A stretch of 37,530 nt of DNA from Candidatus Iainarchaeum sp. (GTDB lineage: Archaea; Iainarchaeota; Iainarchaeia; Iainarchaeales; Iainarchaeaceae): contig JACQPB010000022.1 of the NCBI GenBank assembly GCA_016202305.1, positions 1 to 37,530 on the forward strand, in the 5' to 3' direction. Shown piece by piece: positions 7,504-14,775 of this stretch (its first letter is position 1; each line of letters begins with the position of its first letter). Both the position numbers and the translations under genes were made by a program. The notes beneath the pieces were generated by a model. It had not been told where the DNA came from. It did not search any database and worked only from the letters and a program-made list of their open reading frames with translations.

Positions 7504-8058
7504 ATGGCGTTCAGAGTAAAGAGGGGAAGTGTAAGAGTCACTCCAAGCGCTGTTGCCAGAAGGCCTTTGAAGACGATTCAACAGCGGCTAGGGATTGTTG
7601 AAACGAAACGGGAAACGCGACCAAAAAAGGGCTTGCGGGCAGAGGAAGAAAGAAGAGAGTTTAGGCGCAGGCCCCGGCAGACGCACGAAAATAATTTCAC
7701 CGAAAAGGACATCAAAGACGTGCATGATGGAAAATTATTTTTCAAGCATTATGTCAATTCGGAGGCATTATTGCCAGAAACACGAGTTGCCTTAAATGCG
7801 CTCCTGCCTGCAATTACCCGATTCAAATCCCTGCTCCAAGCACAAGTGCCAGCCATAAGAAACCCTGATTATCCACCAGACCGAGTAATAGAACAATACT
7901 TGCAGACCCCCCCCACAGAAATGTACCACGAAGCCTCAATATTGCAACTTCAACTCCAAATGGCAAGGCAGAAAATTGGCGGATTTGAGGATAGGCATGC
8001 CTATGGCATGATAAAAGACATCTGGATGCCACAAAAAATGCGAAAAACACAAGAGTAA
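7504..8058 (+). CDS. Hypothetical basic protein, 184 residues
   Basis: No family recognised. The first 70 residues are strongly basic and apparently disordered (MAFRVKRGSVRVTP... EEERREFRRRPRQ). The rest looks helical (LFFKHYVNSEALLPETRVALNALLPAITRFKSLLQA and YHEASILQLQLQMARQKIGG). The ATG at 7504 was chosen from the TATA spacing; ATG 7459 would add 15 more basic residues. It is the first of four consecutive plus-strand genes of unknown function, all Arg/Lys-rich, between the CRISPR operon and the integrase. A nucleic-acid-binding or structural role in the element is possible but not shown. Confidence 0.65.
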   Translation: MAFRVKRGSVRVTPSAVARRPLKTIQQRLGIVETKRETRPKKGLRAEEERREFRRRPRQTHENNFTEKDIKDVHDGKLFFKHYVNSEALLPETRVALNALLPAITRFKSLLQAQVPAIRNPDYPPDRVIEQYLQTPPTEMYHEASILQLQLQMARQKIGGFEDRHAYGMIKDIWMPQKMRKTQE

Positions 8059-8097
8059 AATGCACTCAGAGCAATTACCATCAGGAAGTGATTTTTT

Positions 8098-8403
8098 ATG
8101 GGCGGAAGCCAAGCAAGAAGAATCGGGCAAAGGAAAAGAATTCAGGCAGAAAACCAGGCGCAAAGAAGAGAAACAAGCCTATTCCTCAGAGCCCACGGCA
8201 TGACCTTGGAACAATACAGGCTGGCCAAGGAACTCAAGGCCCGGCGCCTCGACAAGGAACCTACCGAAGAACAAATGGCAAGAATGACTCCCGAAGAAAG
8301 GGCGACCTGGGAAAATTGGCAGGCACAACACAAACAAAAACCCGCCCCCGGATTCGCCAACATAAGCATCGTGGAAAAGAAGAGGCCGGAACAAAGGCCA
8401 TGA
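8098..8403 (+). CDS. Hypothetical protein, 101 residues
   Basis: No family recognised. A charged, mostly helical protein (QARRIGQRKRIQAENQAQRR, then MTLEQYRLAKELKARRL and PTEEQMARMTPEERATW). It starts 39 nt after the 7504 gene, and its stop overlaps the next gene's ATG as ATGA at 8400-8403. That coupling supports reality and cotranslation. The middle is rich in Glu/Gln/Arg repeats such as PTEEQMARMTPEE, a pattern seen in phage accessory proteins, but I can name no function. Confidence 0.65.
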   Translation: MGGSQARRIGQRKRIQAENQAQRRETSLFLRAHGMTLEQYRLAKELKARRLDKEPTEEQMARMTPEERATWENWQAQHKQKPAPGFANISIVEKKRPEQRP

Positions 8404-8888
8404 AACAAAAAACGGGTTTTTTTATGGACGAGCCAATAATCTTGCCAATCGGAGACGACGAGTTAGAACGAAGGCTACTTGAGATTAGGCAAAAGCACGA
8501 CATAAACGCCACGCTCCTCGTGAACCTCTTGAAAAGCCAAGAATTCACACGCCTCGCCAGTCAAGGGCTCGGCAAGCACGCAATGCGCAGGGCCAGAAGA
8601 ACGCTCACAGGAAGCTCAGCCACTTTCGGGTTCCTCTCGGAAATCATAGAACGGCACAAAGCCTCCTTAGCCGCCCGACACGACGACTACACCAACTCCA
8701 TACTGTCCAAACTTGACCCAAAGCAAAGAGATGCCTACCAAACCGGAAACTGGACACCCGAAATCTTGGAAGCGGTCAGCACTGCACAAAGAAAACACTT
8801 CCCCAAAAGGCCTCCCTCACCCGCAGAAATAGAAAAACGGGTTACATTCAAACCGCACGGCCAATACCGGCGCAGATGGAACAGGTAA
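8400..8888 (+). CDS. Hypothetical protein, 162 residues
   Basis: No family recognised. The ATG at 8400 overlaps the previous stop (ATGA); an internal ATG at 8424 is possible. The N-terminal half is acidic (EPIILPIGDDELERRLLEIRQ) and the rest basic and helical (RRARRTLTGSS, FLSEIIERHKASLAARHDDYTNSILSKLDPKQRDAY), ending with a basic tail. It sits 13 nt before the next gene. The longer frame open from 8088 is only overlap with the preceding gene and is not credible upstream of 8400. Confidence 0.65.
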   Translation: MKQKTGFFMDEPIILPIGDDELERRLLEIRQKHDINATLLVNLLKSQEFTRLASQGLGKHAMRRARRTLTGSSATFGFLSEIIERHKASLAARHDDYTNSILSKLDPKQRDAYQTGNWTPEILEAVSTAQRKHFPKRPPSPAEIEKRVTFKPHGQYRRRWNR

Positions 8889-8901
8889 AAAGTGACGCAA
8901 A

Positions 8902-9291
8902 ATGCCGAGACGTTTAAAACCCACTCTGAAACCCCATATCACTAGGTCAAGAAAGGCTTGGCTTAGAGAAGCAAATAAGGGAGCGCCATTTGACGTTAAT
9001 ATTGCAGGCGCTTCTTCGCTAGCAGAATTAGAGCTAAGAACCCGGCAAAGCATGGCCGGTGCGGGAACATTCACACTCATGCGCTCTAGGTTCAGACAAC
9101 GTGATGGGGAAATAAAGACCGTATTGCAATTGGCCTCAGAAACATTTCCAGGGTCCTTTTCCCCCAAACAGGTTTCAGGAGCAGCATGGTCTAATGAAGA
9201 AGCAGCCCAAATAGCAAGGGGCCTGAAAAGAGGATTCTGGGTAGACTTTATCCTAGGGAAATCAAAAGAACTTTACCACAGGTCATGGTAA
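8902..9291 (+). CDS. Hypothetical basic protein, 129 residues
   Basis: No family recognised. A basic N-terminus (MPRRLKPTLKPHITRSRKAWLREA) is followed by helices (SLAELELRTRQSMAGAGTF, KQVSGAAWSNEEAAQIARGLKRG). It is the last gene of the four-gene plus-strand cluster, 13 nt after its neighbour, and converges with the recombinase operon. The ORF is uninterrupted and keeps the codon style of its neighbours. Confidence 0.6.
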   Translation: MPRRLKPTLKPHITRSRKAWLREANKGAPFDVNIAGASSLAELELRTRQSMAGAGTFTLMRSRFRQRDGEIKTVLQLASETFPGSFSPKQVSGAAWSNEEAAQIARGLKRGFWVDFILGKSKELYHRSW

Positions 9292-9416
9292 CAACACCCA
9301 AAAAATTCAGGTTAAAAACTCTAATTCCCTGCAAACTTTTTCCGTGGAACACGCCCCGTTTGGGCTGTGGAGGGCGCTGGGCGGGTTTCCGTCAATTTTG
9401 TTTGATGGGTTTGCCT

Positions 9417-9557
9417 TTATTTTGGCAAAGAAGTCCATATGAAGACTATCGTGCCGAATATGGCGAATAAGGCGATTGCCGCAAGCACGAGTATCATTAT
9501 GGGCTTCCAGTAGTTGGCTCCGATGAGAAACCATATAGCGTTGTTGTCTTTGCTCAT
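9417..9557 (-). CDS. Small single-pass membrane protein, 46 residues
   Basis: A 46-residue ORF, MSKDNNAIWFLIGANYWKPI followed by one long hydrophobic segment (about residues 19-41: IMILVLAAIALFAIFG...) and a short polar tail. Its ATG overlaps the stop of the recombinase gene (ATGA at 9554-9557), so it is translationally coupled to the integrase. The hydrophobic helix and the coupling together make it a likely gene. Function unknown; it may be a small accessory membrane protein of the element. Confidence 0.65.
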   Translation of the reverse strand: MSKDNNAIWFLIGANYWKPIMILVLAAIALFAIFGTIVFIWTSLPK

Positions 9558-10753
9558 GCCTGTGCGCCTCCTGTTTCGATTAGGCGTATTGTTTCGGCCA
9601 ATCTTTCGGGGTTATCGCGGTACTTGTTGATGAGTTTCATCAGGGCGATGATTCCTGTTTCCTCCTTTCTCTTGTTTTCCTCGGCTTCAACTGCGGCTTT
9701 TTGTGTGAGCGGCAGCCAGCATTGGTCACAGTGGGAATTGTTGGATTCGTTGAGTTTTTTGCACCGCGGACAAGAAACACGTTTGAGTATGTCTTCTTGC
9801 TTGTCCTCTTTTATGAGGCCGTGCATGCGCAGTATCGCATCGTCAACCTGCTTCCCGGATAGATGGACGTAGTTGGCGGCCATCTTGGATTCCTGCACCC
9901 AGCCAAAGTATTCTTTCAGTTGCGCCTCGGTCAAAAACTGAGCCATATAGGTGGCGCGGGAGTGCCGGAACTGGTGCGGATTCACAGGCTTTTTTACCCC
10001 TGCTTTTCGCGCCGAGACTTGGAGAATTTTAACTATGTTCCTGTGGAGCATCCTCTGGCCGAAATTGTCGTAGATGTTGAGGAATATTGGCGCGTTGGGG
10101 TCTTGGTTCATGGGGTGCTTGTTGAGCCATGCCAAGAGTTCAGAGGCTGCGTTGACTATGCGTATTCTCCTCATTCCTGTTTTGCCGTCAAGGCTTAGCT
10201 TGCAGCCCAATTCATCGAACGCGGCATCCTTTATGTCAAGGCCTCCTAGCTCGCCGATCCTTGCGCCTGTTTCCCAGAGCAATGCTATTAGCGCCTTGTC
10301 ACGCGGGGACGAGGTTGCGCCTAATAGCTTTTTCACATCCTCTTGTGTCAAGAGGTCTTCGGGTAGTTTCTTGGATTTCTTGCTATTGCACTTTATCCAT
10401 GACACGCATGGCGGGCATGTTTCTGACTTGGCAACCCACTTATGAAACACCTTGAGAACCTCGCCATAAGTCGAAATAGTGGCTGGACTGAGCTTTTTTT
10501 CCATCTGATGGAGCATAAAGTCCTCATAATCGACGCGCTCGACCTCCAAAAAGCTCTTCTTAACATAATCGACCACGAGCCTCAAAGTACCAAGCTGTTT
10601 GACCAGCCGAGGAATGGAAATGTTGTTGAGCTGGTTATGCCTATAGAACCCCAGCATCAGCTCCCGGTTCTCCTTGGAAATAGCCGGGTCCTCATTCAAA
10701 AGGCACAGCTCGCGCTCCAAAGACCGCTCATACGGATGAATATATTCCCTCAT
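9554..10753 (-). CDS. Tyrosine recombinase / integrase with C-terminal zinc ribbon
   Basis: A 399-residue site-specific recombinase of the XerC/D-phage integrase family. The N-terminal SAM-like core-binding domain is at about 35-110. Catalytic residues are Arg165 (ETGARIGELGG), Lys191, His260 and Arg263 (HQFRHS), Trp285 in the second His/Trp position, and the nucleophile Tyr295 (ANYVHLS). A zinc ribbon follows (Cys328, 331, 342, 345), as in many archaeal integrases. The ATG at 10753 has a good Shine-Dalgarno AAGGAGG; a TTG at 10774 overlaps it and is less likely. The gene starts 65 bp from the 3' end of tRNA-Ser(GCU), the classic layout of an element integrated into that tRNA. All catalytic residues are intact. 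Confidence 0.93.
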   Translation of the reverse strand: MREYIHPYERSLERELCLLNEDPAISKENRELMLGFYRHNQLNNISIPRLVKQLGTLRLVVDYVKKSFLEVERVDYEDFMLHQMEKKLSPATISTYGEVLKVFHKWVAKSETCPPCVSWIKCNSKKSKKLPEDLLTQEDVKKLLGATSSPRDKALIALLWETGARIGELGGLDIKDAAFDELGCKLSLDGKTGMRRIRIVNAASELLAWLNKHPMNQDPNAPIFLNIYDNFGQRMLHRNIVKILQVSARKAGVKKPVNPHQFRHSRATYMAQFLTEAQLKEYFGWVQESKMAANYVHLSGKQVDDAILRMHGLIKEDKQEDILKRVSCPRCKKLNESNNSHCDQCWLPLTQKAAVEAEENKRKEETGIIALMKLINKYRDNPERLAETIRLIETGGAQA

Positions 10754-10782
10754 AAATGGTTCCTCCTTACTCAACCGAAAAG

Positions 10783-10792
10783 ACTATAAAAG
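10783..10792 (-). promoter_or_regulatory. TATA box of the recombinase gene
   Basis: Minus-strand CTTTTATAGT about 30-40 nt before the recombinase ATG (10753), with a Shine-Dalgarno AAGGAGG between. It lies directly beyond the tRNA 3' end. Confidence 0.5.
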
Positions 10793-10817
10793 ACTCCGAT
10801 TGGAACCATTGGGAATA

Positions 10818-10977
10818 CGCGGGGGACGGGATTTGAACCCGTGCACCCTTTCGAGTAACGGATAACTGCAACCAACGGATTTACATTTTTCTTTTCCGTC
10901 AACGCTTTTCTTTTTGTGTCAACAAAAAGAAAAGGGTTGTAGCAGTCCGCCGCATTAGACCACTCTGCCACCCCCGC
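10818..10977 (-). tRNA. tRNA-Ser(GCU) with a 76-nt intron
   Basis: Exon 1 is 10940-10977 and exon 2 is 10818-10863. The acceptor stem GCGGGGG/CCCCCGC with discriminator G, a variable arm ACTC-GAAA-GGGT and a T arm ACGGG-TTCAAAT-CCCGT identify a class II serine tRNA. The spliced anticodon loop reads CT-GCT-AA. Intron 10864-10939 is bounded by an ideal bulge-helix-bulge: the 4-bp helix CTGC/GCAG flanked by 3-nt bulges TAC and TTA, cut after two bases in each. CCA is not encoded. The 3' half is the likely attachment site for the adjacent integrase. Confidence 0.95.
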
Positions 10978-11040
10978 AACCGCATGCTCCGGTTGAAGGA
11001 GCATACGTCGTCCCATCGTGACGGGACATAAATATTGATG

Positions 11041-11052
11041 GCTTATATAGGG
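11041..11052 (-). promoter_or_regulatory. Probable promoter of tRNA-Ser(GCU)
   Basis: Minus-strand CTATATAAGCC lies about 65-75 nt before the tRNA 5' end; a second AT-rich box AATATTTATG lies closer (about 11028-11037). Between box and tRNA are two hairpins (ATGCTCC/GGAGCAT at about 10984-11004, and GTCCC/GGGAC). Confidence 0.4.
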
Positions 11053-11150
11053 TGGCTTGGGTAAATTTAAAAGGGTTTAGAGGGGGAGATTGTCGCTATT
11101 CAAGTGGCCTGGATTTTGTAGCGCAATGCGGGATTCAATCCCGAAACAAT

Positions 11151-11157
11151 TTTATAT
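11151..11157 (+). promoter_or_regulatory. TATA box for the 11180 gene
   Basis: TTTATAT centred 26 nt before the ATG at 11180, predicting a leaderless transcript. Confidence 0.55.
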
Positions 11158-11179
11158 GGGTAAATGCTTAGCAGTTCAC

Positions 11180-11611
11180 ATGAAAAAAATTTGGCCGGTG
11201 TTGATGTCAAAGTTGGTTAGGGCCGAGAAAGGCAGGTTGCCTATACAGATGGAAAGAGAGCGGCTGAACGGGATTGAACTTGTGAGGAAATGGAAGGCCC
11301 ATCTGGAGGGTGAAAAGCTGCACAAGCAGCAGCAATACAGGAGGCTCCTGATTGACATAGAGGGGGAAGGTCAAAGACTGGCTCAAGGCAAAATAACTGG
11401 GCCCGAGCACCAGACACTCTCAGGGGCAAAGTATGGGGAGGCAAGGCTCTTGGACGGGGAAATACAAGCAATTGACCGTTCTATACGTATGTTTGAGGGA
11501 ATAGAGGCAGGGCTGAACAAGCCGGAAGACGCCGCAAAACTCAAGTCGCAAATCGACTTTTTGGAAAATGTGGCCCAAGAGCTCCGAAAACTCTATAAGA
11601 ACAATCAATAA
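11180..11611 (+). CDS. Hypothetical coiled-coil protein, 143 residues
   Basis: No family recognised. An almost entirely helical, charged protein (MKKIWPVLMSKLVRAEKGRL, then RERLNGIELVRKWKAHLEGEKLHKQQQYRRLLIDIEGEG, later EIQAIDRSIRMFEGIEAGL and LENVAQELRKLYKNNQ), likely a coiled coil. The ATG at 11180 was chosen because a TATA box sits 26 nt upstream. The frame is open to 11090, but that part crosses the promoter. The tRNA-dihydrouridine synthase gene follows 11 nt after its stop, so the two are probably cotranscribed. Confidence 0.65.
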   Translation: MKKIWPVLMSKLVRAEKGRLPIQMERERLNGIELVRKWKAHLEGEKLHKQQQYRRLLIDIEGEGQRLAQGKITGPEHQTLSGAKYGEARLLDGEIQAIDRSIRMFEGIEAGLNKPEDAAKLKSQIDFLENVAQELRKLYKNNQ

Positions 11612-11622
11612 AAAAGTCTTGC

Positions 11623-12645
11623 ATGGACTTCTGCGGAATCCGTGTCGACAGCCCTTTCTTCCTCGCGCCGATGGCTGCGATAACCTCGCTGCCTTTCAGG
11701 TTAATGTGCAGGAACCAGGGTGCGGGCCTCGTAATCACGGAGCAAATCAATGCGACGCAAATAGCGCGCAACCCCGACCCTTTCACTAACAACGAGTTTT
11801 TCACTGTGAAAACGGCCCCTGAGGAGAGGCCGGTAGGCGTGCAGCTGTTCGGGGCAGTCGAGAAGGACTTCATTGCGGCGGTTGATGCCGTCGAGCGGAA
11901 CTTCGAGCTCGTGAACATAAACTGCGGCTGCCCTTCGCACAAGGAGGTTTCGATTGGCGCGGGCGCGGCCCTGCTGAAGGAGCCTTCTAAAATAGCAGGC
12001 ATAGTGCGGACAATCAAGGGCGTGTCTTCGAGGCCGGTAACGGCAAAAATCCGCCTCGGATGGGAGGAAAACAGGAGCGTTGCTATTGCAAGGGAGATTG
12101 AGCGTGCCGGGGCTGATGCGATAATGGTCCACGGGAGGACGGCCACCCAGGGTTATTCAGGGATTGCCGACTGGGATGCCATAAGGAAGGTGCGTGAAGC
12201 TGTTTCCGTGCCTGTCGTGGCGAACGGTGACGCGAATTCCGGGGCGAAGGCCCTGCAGATGCTAGAAGCAACCATGTGTGATTTCGGCATGATAGGGAGG
12301 GCCGCGATGACGAACCCTTACATTTTCAGGGAGGCTAGGGAATTGCTGGAAAATTGTGCGGAGTGGAAGGCCTCGCCCTCAGACAAGATAAGTGGCTTCT
12401 TCGATTACTTGGGCGCGTGCGAGAGGCATGACATGGTGAAGCTCTCCGATTTGAAGCTCAAGGCCGTGCAGTTCACCAAGGGCATTGATTTCACGAAGCA
12501 GGTGCGCGTACAGCTTCAGGCGGCGGGCGACGTGGCAACGGTCAAGCGCATACTTGCGGGTTTTTTGCAGGAAACACTGCCAAGGGCGCAAAGCCACCCC
12601 ACGAGAAGTATACATAACATGCCGCGTGCGGCCAAGAGCGTGTGA
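11623..12645 (+). CDS. dus: tRNA-dihydrouridine synthase (Dus family)
   Basis: A 340-residue flavoprotein that reduces uridine to dihydrouridine in tRNA, using NADPH and FMN. The N-terminal TIM barrel starts with the typical FFLAPMAAITSLPFR. The catalytic cysteine is Cys103 in NINCGCPSHKEVSIGAGAALL. FMN-binding stretches (TAKIRLGW, IMVHGRT, VVANGD, GMIGRAAMTNPYIF) follow in family order, and the C-terminal helical tRNA-binding domain is present. Length is normal. It lies 11 nt behind a small coiled-coil gene. It is a chromosomal housekeeping gene and marks the flank of the integrated element. Confidence 0.93.
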   Translation: MDFCGIRVDSPFFLAPMAAITSLPFRLMCRNQGAGLVITEQINATQIARNPDPFTNNEFFTVKTAPEERPVGVQLFGAVEKDFIAAVDAVERNFELVNINCGCPSHKEVSIGAGAALLKEPSKIAGIVRTIKGVSSRPVTAKIRLGWEENRSVAIAREIERAGADAIMVHGRTATQGYSGIADWDAIRKVREAVSVPVVANGDANSGAKALQMLEATMCDFGMIGRAAMTNPYIFREARELLENCAEWKASPSDKISGFFDYLGACERHDMVKLSDLKLKAVQFTKGIDFTKQVRVQLQAAGDVATVKRILAGFLQETLPRAQSHPTRSIHNMPRAAKSV

Positions 12646-13010
12646 AGCACTTCATTTCCGGGAAAAAAAACTTGCAACGCCTGCCGCTTACTCCCCTTGC
12701 AGGAAATGGCCGGGCTTGGCATAGAGGCATGTATGTCCAAGAGGGCTGTGGGACAAACAGCCGGCTATTCCGCAAAATGAGGGGAAGCGGGGCAGACAAA
12801 AATTTATTAATGGCCAATGCGTCAATTAGGCGCTGGCCGAGAAAACCCTATGGGCTTTAGCCCGTAGATGAATTGAGGCTGTGGCACGGGGTTGTTAAGG
12901 GGAGCGGCCACGGAGTTTCCCTTAATTTGTTGTGCCGTTTTTGGTGTGTTTGCACCGGCAATGACCTCTCTCTCAGGGGGTTTATAAGTTTTGGCGCGGA
13001 CTTTTTCTGT
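12646..13010 (+). other. Intergenic stretch with hairpins and left end of TnpB element
   Basis: No convincing gene lies between dus and tnpB. It contains an AT box AAATTTATTAA (about 12800-12810), a strong hairpin GGCCA-AT-GCG...CGC-TGGCC (12812-12838), an 8-bp hairpin CTATGGGC-TTTA-GCCCGTAG (about 12849-12868) like the subterminal hairpins of IS200/IS605 elements, and a stem CTGTGGC/GCCACGG (about 12878-12914). The element's left end is probably near the second hairpin. The tnpB TATA box TTTATAA is at 12981-12987. Confidence 0.45.
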
Positions 13011-14219
13011 ATGTTGAGTTATGTGTTCAGGCTGTACCCTAACAGGGTTCAGGCGCTTGGTTTGGGGCGTTCGCTTGAGCTTTGCAGGCAGGCTTACAAT
13101 TTTCTCTTGGAAAAATTGAACCAGCAGTCACTATCCGGAAAAAATGATGTTGGAGTGGTAAAGCATAGTATTGTGGAATTGAAGAATGCGCGGCCTGAAT
13201 TCAATGAAGTTTATTCGAAGGCTTTGCAGCCTGAGTGTGACAGGCTTTTTTCGAATCTGCGCTCATTGAGGCAATTGAAGAAGAATGGGAAGAAGGTTGG
13301 CGCCTTGAGGTTCAAGGGAAAAGATTGGTTCAAGACATTTTCGTACAACCAGTCCGGCTTCAGGATTGAGATGGTGAAAAGCAAGAAAGGCATTTTGCAT
13401 TTGAGCAAAATCGGTAGCATAAAAATCAAGGTGCACAGGCCTGTCGAGGGGCGCATAAAACAGGTTACTTTGAAGAATCGCTTAGGCAAATGGTTCGCAA
13501 TCCTCATAACCGATGCCAATCCGAAGAGGGTGCATGGTGAGAAGGTTCTTGGCATTGACCTCGGAATCAACAATTACTTGGTGGATAGTGACGGGAATAG
13601 GGTTGCGCATCCGCATAACATTGACAAGCATGCGCAGCGCCTTGCGCTCGCGCAGAGGGATTTGGCGAGGAAGAATAAAGGGAGTGGCAACAGGAAAAAG
13701 GCGAGGTTGGCGGTCGCGAAGGTTCACGAAAAAATCGAGAGGTGTCGGAACGATTTTTTGCACAAGCTTTCCGCAAAATACGTGAAGGGCTGCAGAACCA
13801 TTGTTGTTGAGGATTTGGACATTGTCGGTATGGCGCGCTCCGCTCGGAATGCGCGGAATATAATGGATTCTTCTTGGGCAAGGTTTTTGCAAATGCTCGC
13901 ATACAAGGCTGCAAGCGCTGGTTGCGAGCTAGCAAAAGTAAACCCGAGAAACACCACGAAAACCTGCAGCAAGTGCGGAAACCTGAGAGAAATGCCTCTT
14001 TGGCAACGCATTTATAGTTGCGGCAATTGTGGCGTTGCAATGGATAGGGATTATAATTCCGCCATGAATATATTACATAGGTTTTTGGGCCGGGTGCCGG
14101 CCCTTGCAAGAGAATCACCCTCTACCCTTGTAGGGCAAGGCGGTTCGATGAAGCAAGAAACCACGTTTGTGGAGCGGTTGGCAGTGTCAAGTGACGCCAG
14201 CCCCTTCAGGGGCTGGTAG
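13011..14219 (+). CDS. tnpB: TnpB RNA-guided nuclease of an IS605-type element
   Basis: A 402-residue TnpB, the OmegaRNA-guided DNA nuclease of IS200/IS605 elements. The N-terminal part is the HTH/wedge region (SYVFRLYPNRVQALGLGRSLELCRQAYNFLL). The RuvC catalytic residues are all present: Asp183 (VLGIDLGINN), Glu267 (IVVEDLD) and Asp347 (MDRDYNSAMN). The zinc ribbon is Cys319, 322, 337 and 340. A TATA box (12981-12987) lies 26-30 nt before the ATG, so the message is probably leaderless. No TnpA transposase accompanies it, so the element cannot move alone. The frame is intact to the right end and gives a complete, presumably active nuclease. Confidence 0.93.
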   Translation: MLSYVFRLYPNRVQALGLGRSLELCRQAYNFLLEKLNQQSLSGKNDVGVVKHSIVELKNARPEFNEVYSKALQPECDRLFSNLRSLRQLKKNGKKVGALRFKGKDWFKTFSYNQSGFRIEMVKSKKGILHLSKIGSIKIKVHRPVEGRIKQVTLKNRLGKWFAILITDANPKRVHGEKVLGIDLGINNYLVDSDGNRVAHPHNIDKHAQRLALAQRDLARKNKGSGNRKKARLAVAKVHEKIERCRNDFLHKLSAKYVKGCRTIVVEDLDIVGMARSARNARNIMDSSWARFLQMLAYKAASAGCELAKVNPRNTTKTCSKCGNLREMPLWQRIYSCGNCGVAMDRDYNSAMNILHRFLGRVPALARESPSTLVGQGGSMKQETTFVERLAVSSDASPFRGW

Positions 14220-14224
14220 TTCAC
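14100..14224 (+). ncRNA. Candidate OmegaRNA (reRNA) scaffold at the tnpB 3' end
   Basis: In IS605 elements the OmegaRNA overlaps the end of tnpB and runs out through the right end. Here the terminal hairpin AGCCCCT/AGGGGCT and the GTAGTTCAC end (to about 14224) give the expected 3' scaffold. The start is a guess. The guide would begin at about 14225, in the start codon region of the next gene. Confidence 0.45.
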
Positions 14225-14226
14225 TC

Positions 14227-14739
14227 ATGAAAAGAAAAAACCGCGGGGGCCGGCAGAGAAACAGGGCGCCTGCATTCAGGCCGCCCCATGCACATAATAG
14301 GCCGGCGGTTGCGCCAGCTGGGGTTCCAAGGGCTATGGGCGCCCCAAGAAGGCCGCTGTCAAGAGGCGCTGAGACAAGGCGCTGGGTGACTGGCGTGCTT
14401 GCGAGGCGCAACGAGGTGCGCGGAATGTATTCATTGGCCAAGGCCGCTGTAGGTAGTGCGTTTCCGCCGGGAGGGAGCGAGTGGCAGGCAGCGAGAGCAC
14501 GCACCAAAATGCTTGGCGACAGCATGGCGAAAATTAATTATGACCTGCAGGCAGGACTCGAACATAGGAAGTCGTGGCCTGAAGCGCTCCGGCGGTTAAG
14601 GAGCAGGCCGGTTGCGGGCTTGAGGCTTCTCAGGAAAAAAATAGGGCTTGAGAAGTTGTTTGGCGGGATTTCGCCTGCCGCAAGGGCAAAGGAAAGGCCG
14701 AATGCCGGAAGAGGCAGCAGGGCAAAAGCCGCGCCGTGA
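14227..14739 (+). CDS. Hypothetical basic protein, 170 residues
   Basis: No family recognised. A very basic, Arg/Pro/Ala-rich N-terminus (MKRKNRGGRQRNRAPAFRPP) precedes a helical middle (SEWQAARARTKMLGDSMAKINYDLQAGLEHRKSW cut here for length) and a basic tail (RPNAGRGSRAKAAP). The ATG lies only a few bases after the right end of the TnpB element, so the original promoter has been displaced. The gene may now depend on transcription from tnpB. GC-rich coding style like the chromosome. Confidence 0.55.
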   Translation: MKRKNRGGRQRNRAPAFRPPHAHNRPAVAPAGVPRAMGAPRRPLSRGAETRRWVTGVLARRNEVRGMYSLAKAAVGSAFPPGGSEWQAARARTKMLGDSMAKINYDLQAGLEHRKSWPEALRRLRSRPVAGLRLLRKKIGLEKLFGGISPAARAKERPNAGRGSRAKAAP

Positions 14740-14775
14740 GTGGACAGCTTTGCTCTTAAAGAATTGGACAACGGA

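Larger units (their letters stand above)
12849..14226 (+). mobile_element. TnpB-only IS605-family element (approximate ends)
   Basis: The element comprises tnpB and its ends. The right end is well marked: the last codons of tnpB form a hairpin AGCCCCT-tc-AGGGGCT (about 14199-14214) followed by GGTAGTTCAC, as in many IS605 right ends. The left end is placed at the hairpin near 12849-12868, with less certainty. tnpA is absent. By analogy with other TnpB systems, the 3' part of tnpB to about 14224 would be the OmegaRNA scaffold, and the bases just after it the guide. Confidence 0.6.

Noticed and set aside
10968-10980. A match to the CRISPR repeat start (GTTGCGGGG on the minus strand) as a tracrRNA anti-repeat
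   Set aside because: These bases are the 5' end of tRNA-Ser(GCU) plus three flanking bases; the match ends after nine bases and is in the sense, not anti-repeat, direction.
13011-14219. The TnpB protein as the missing Cas12 effector of the array
   Set aside because: Its sequence, IS605-type right end, distance of 12 kb and place beyond the tRNA make it an ordinary transposon TnpB.
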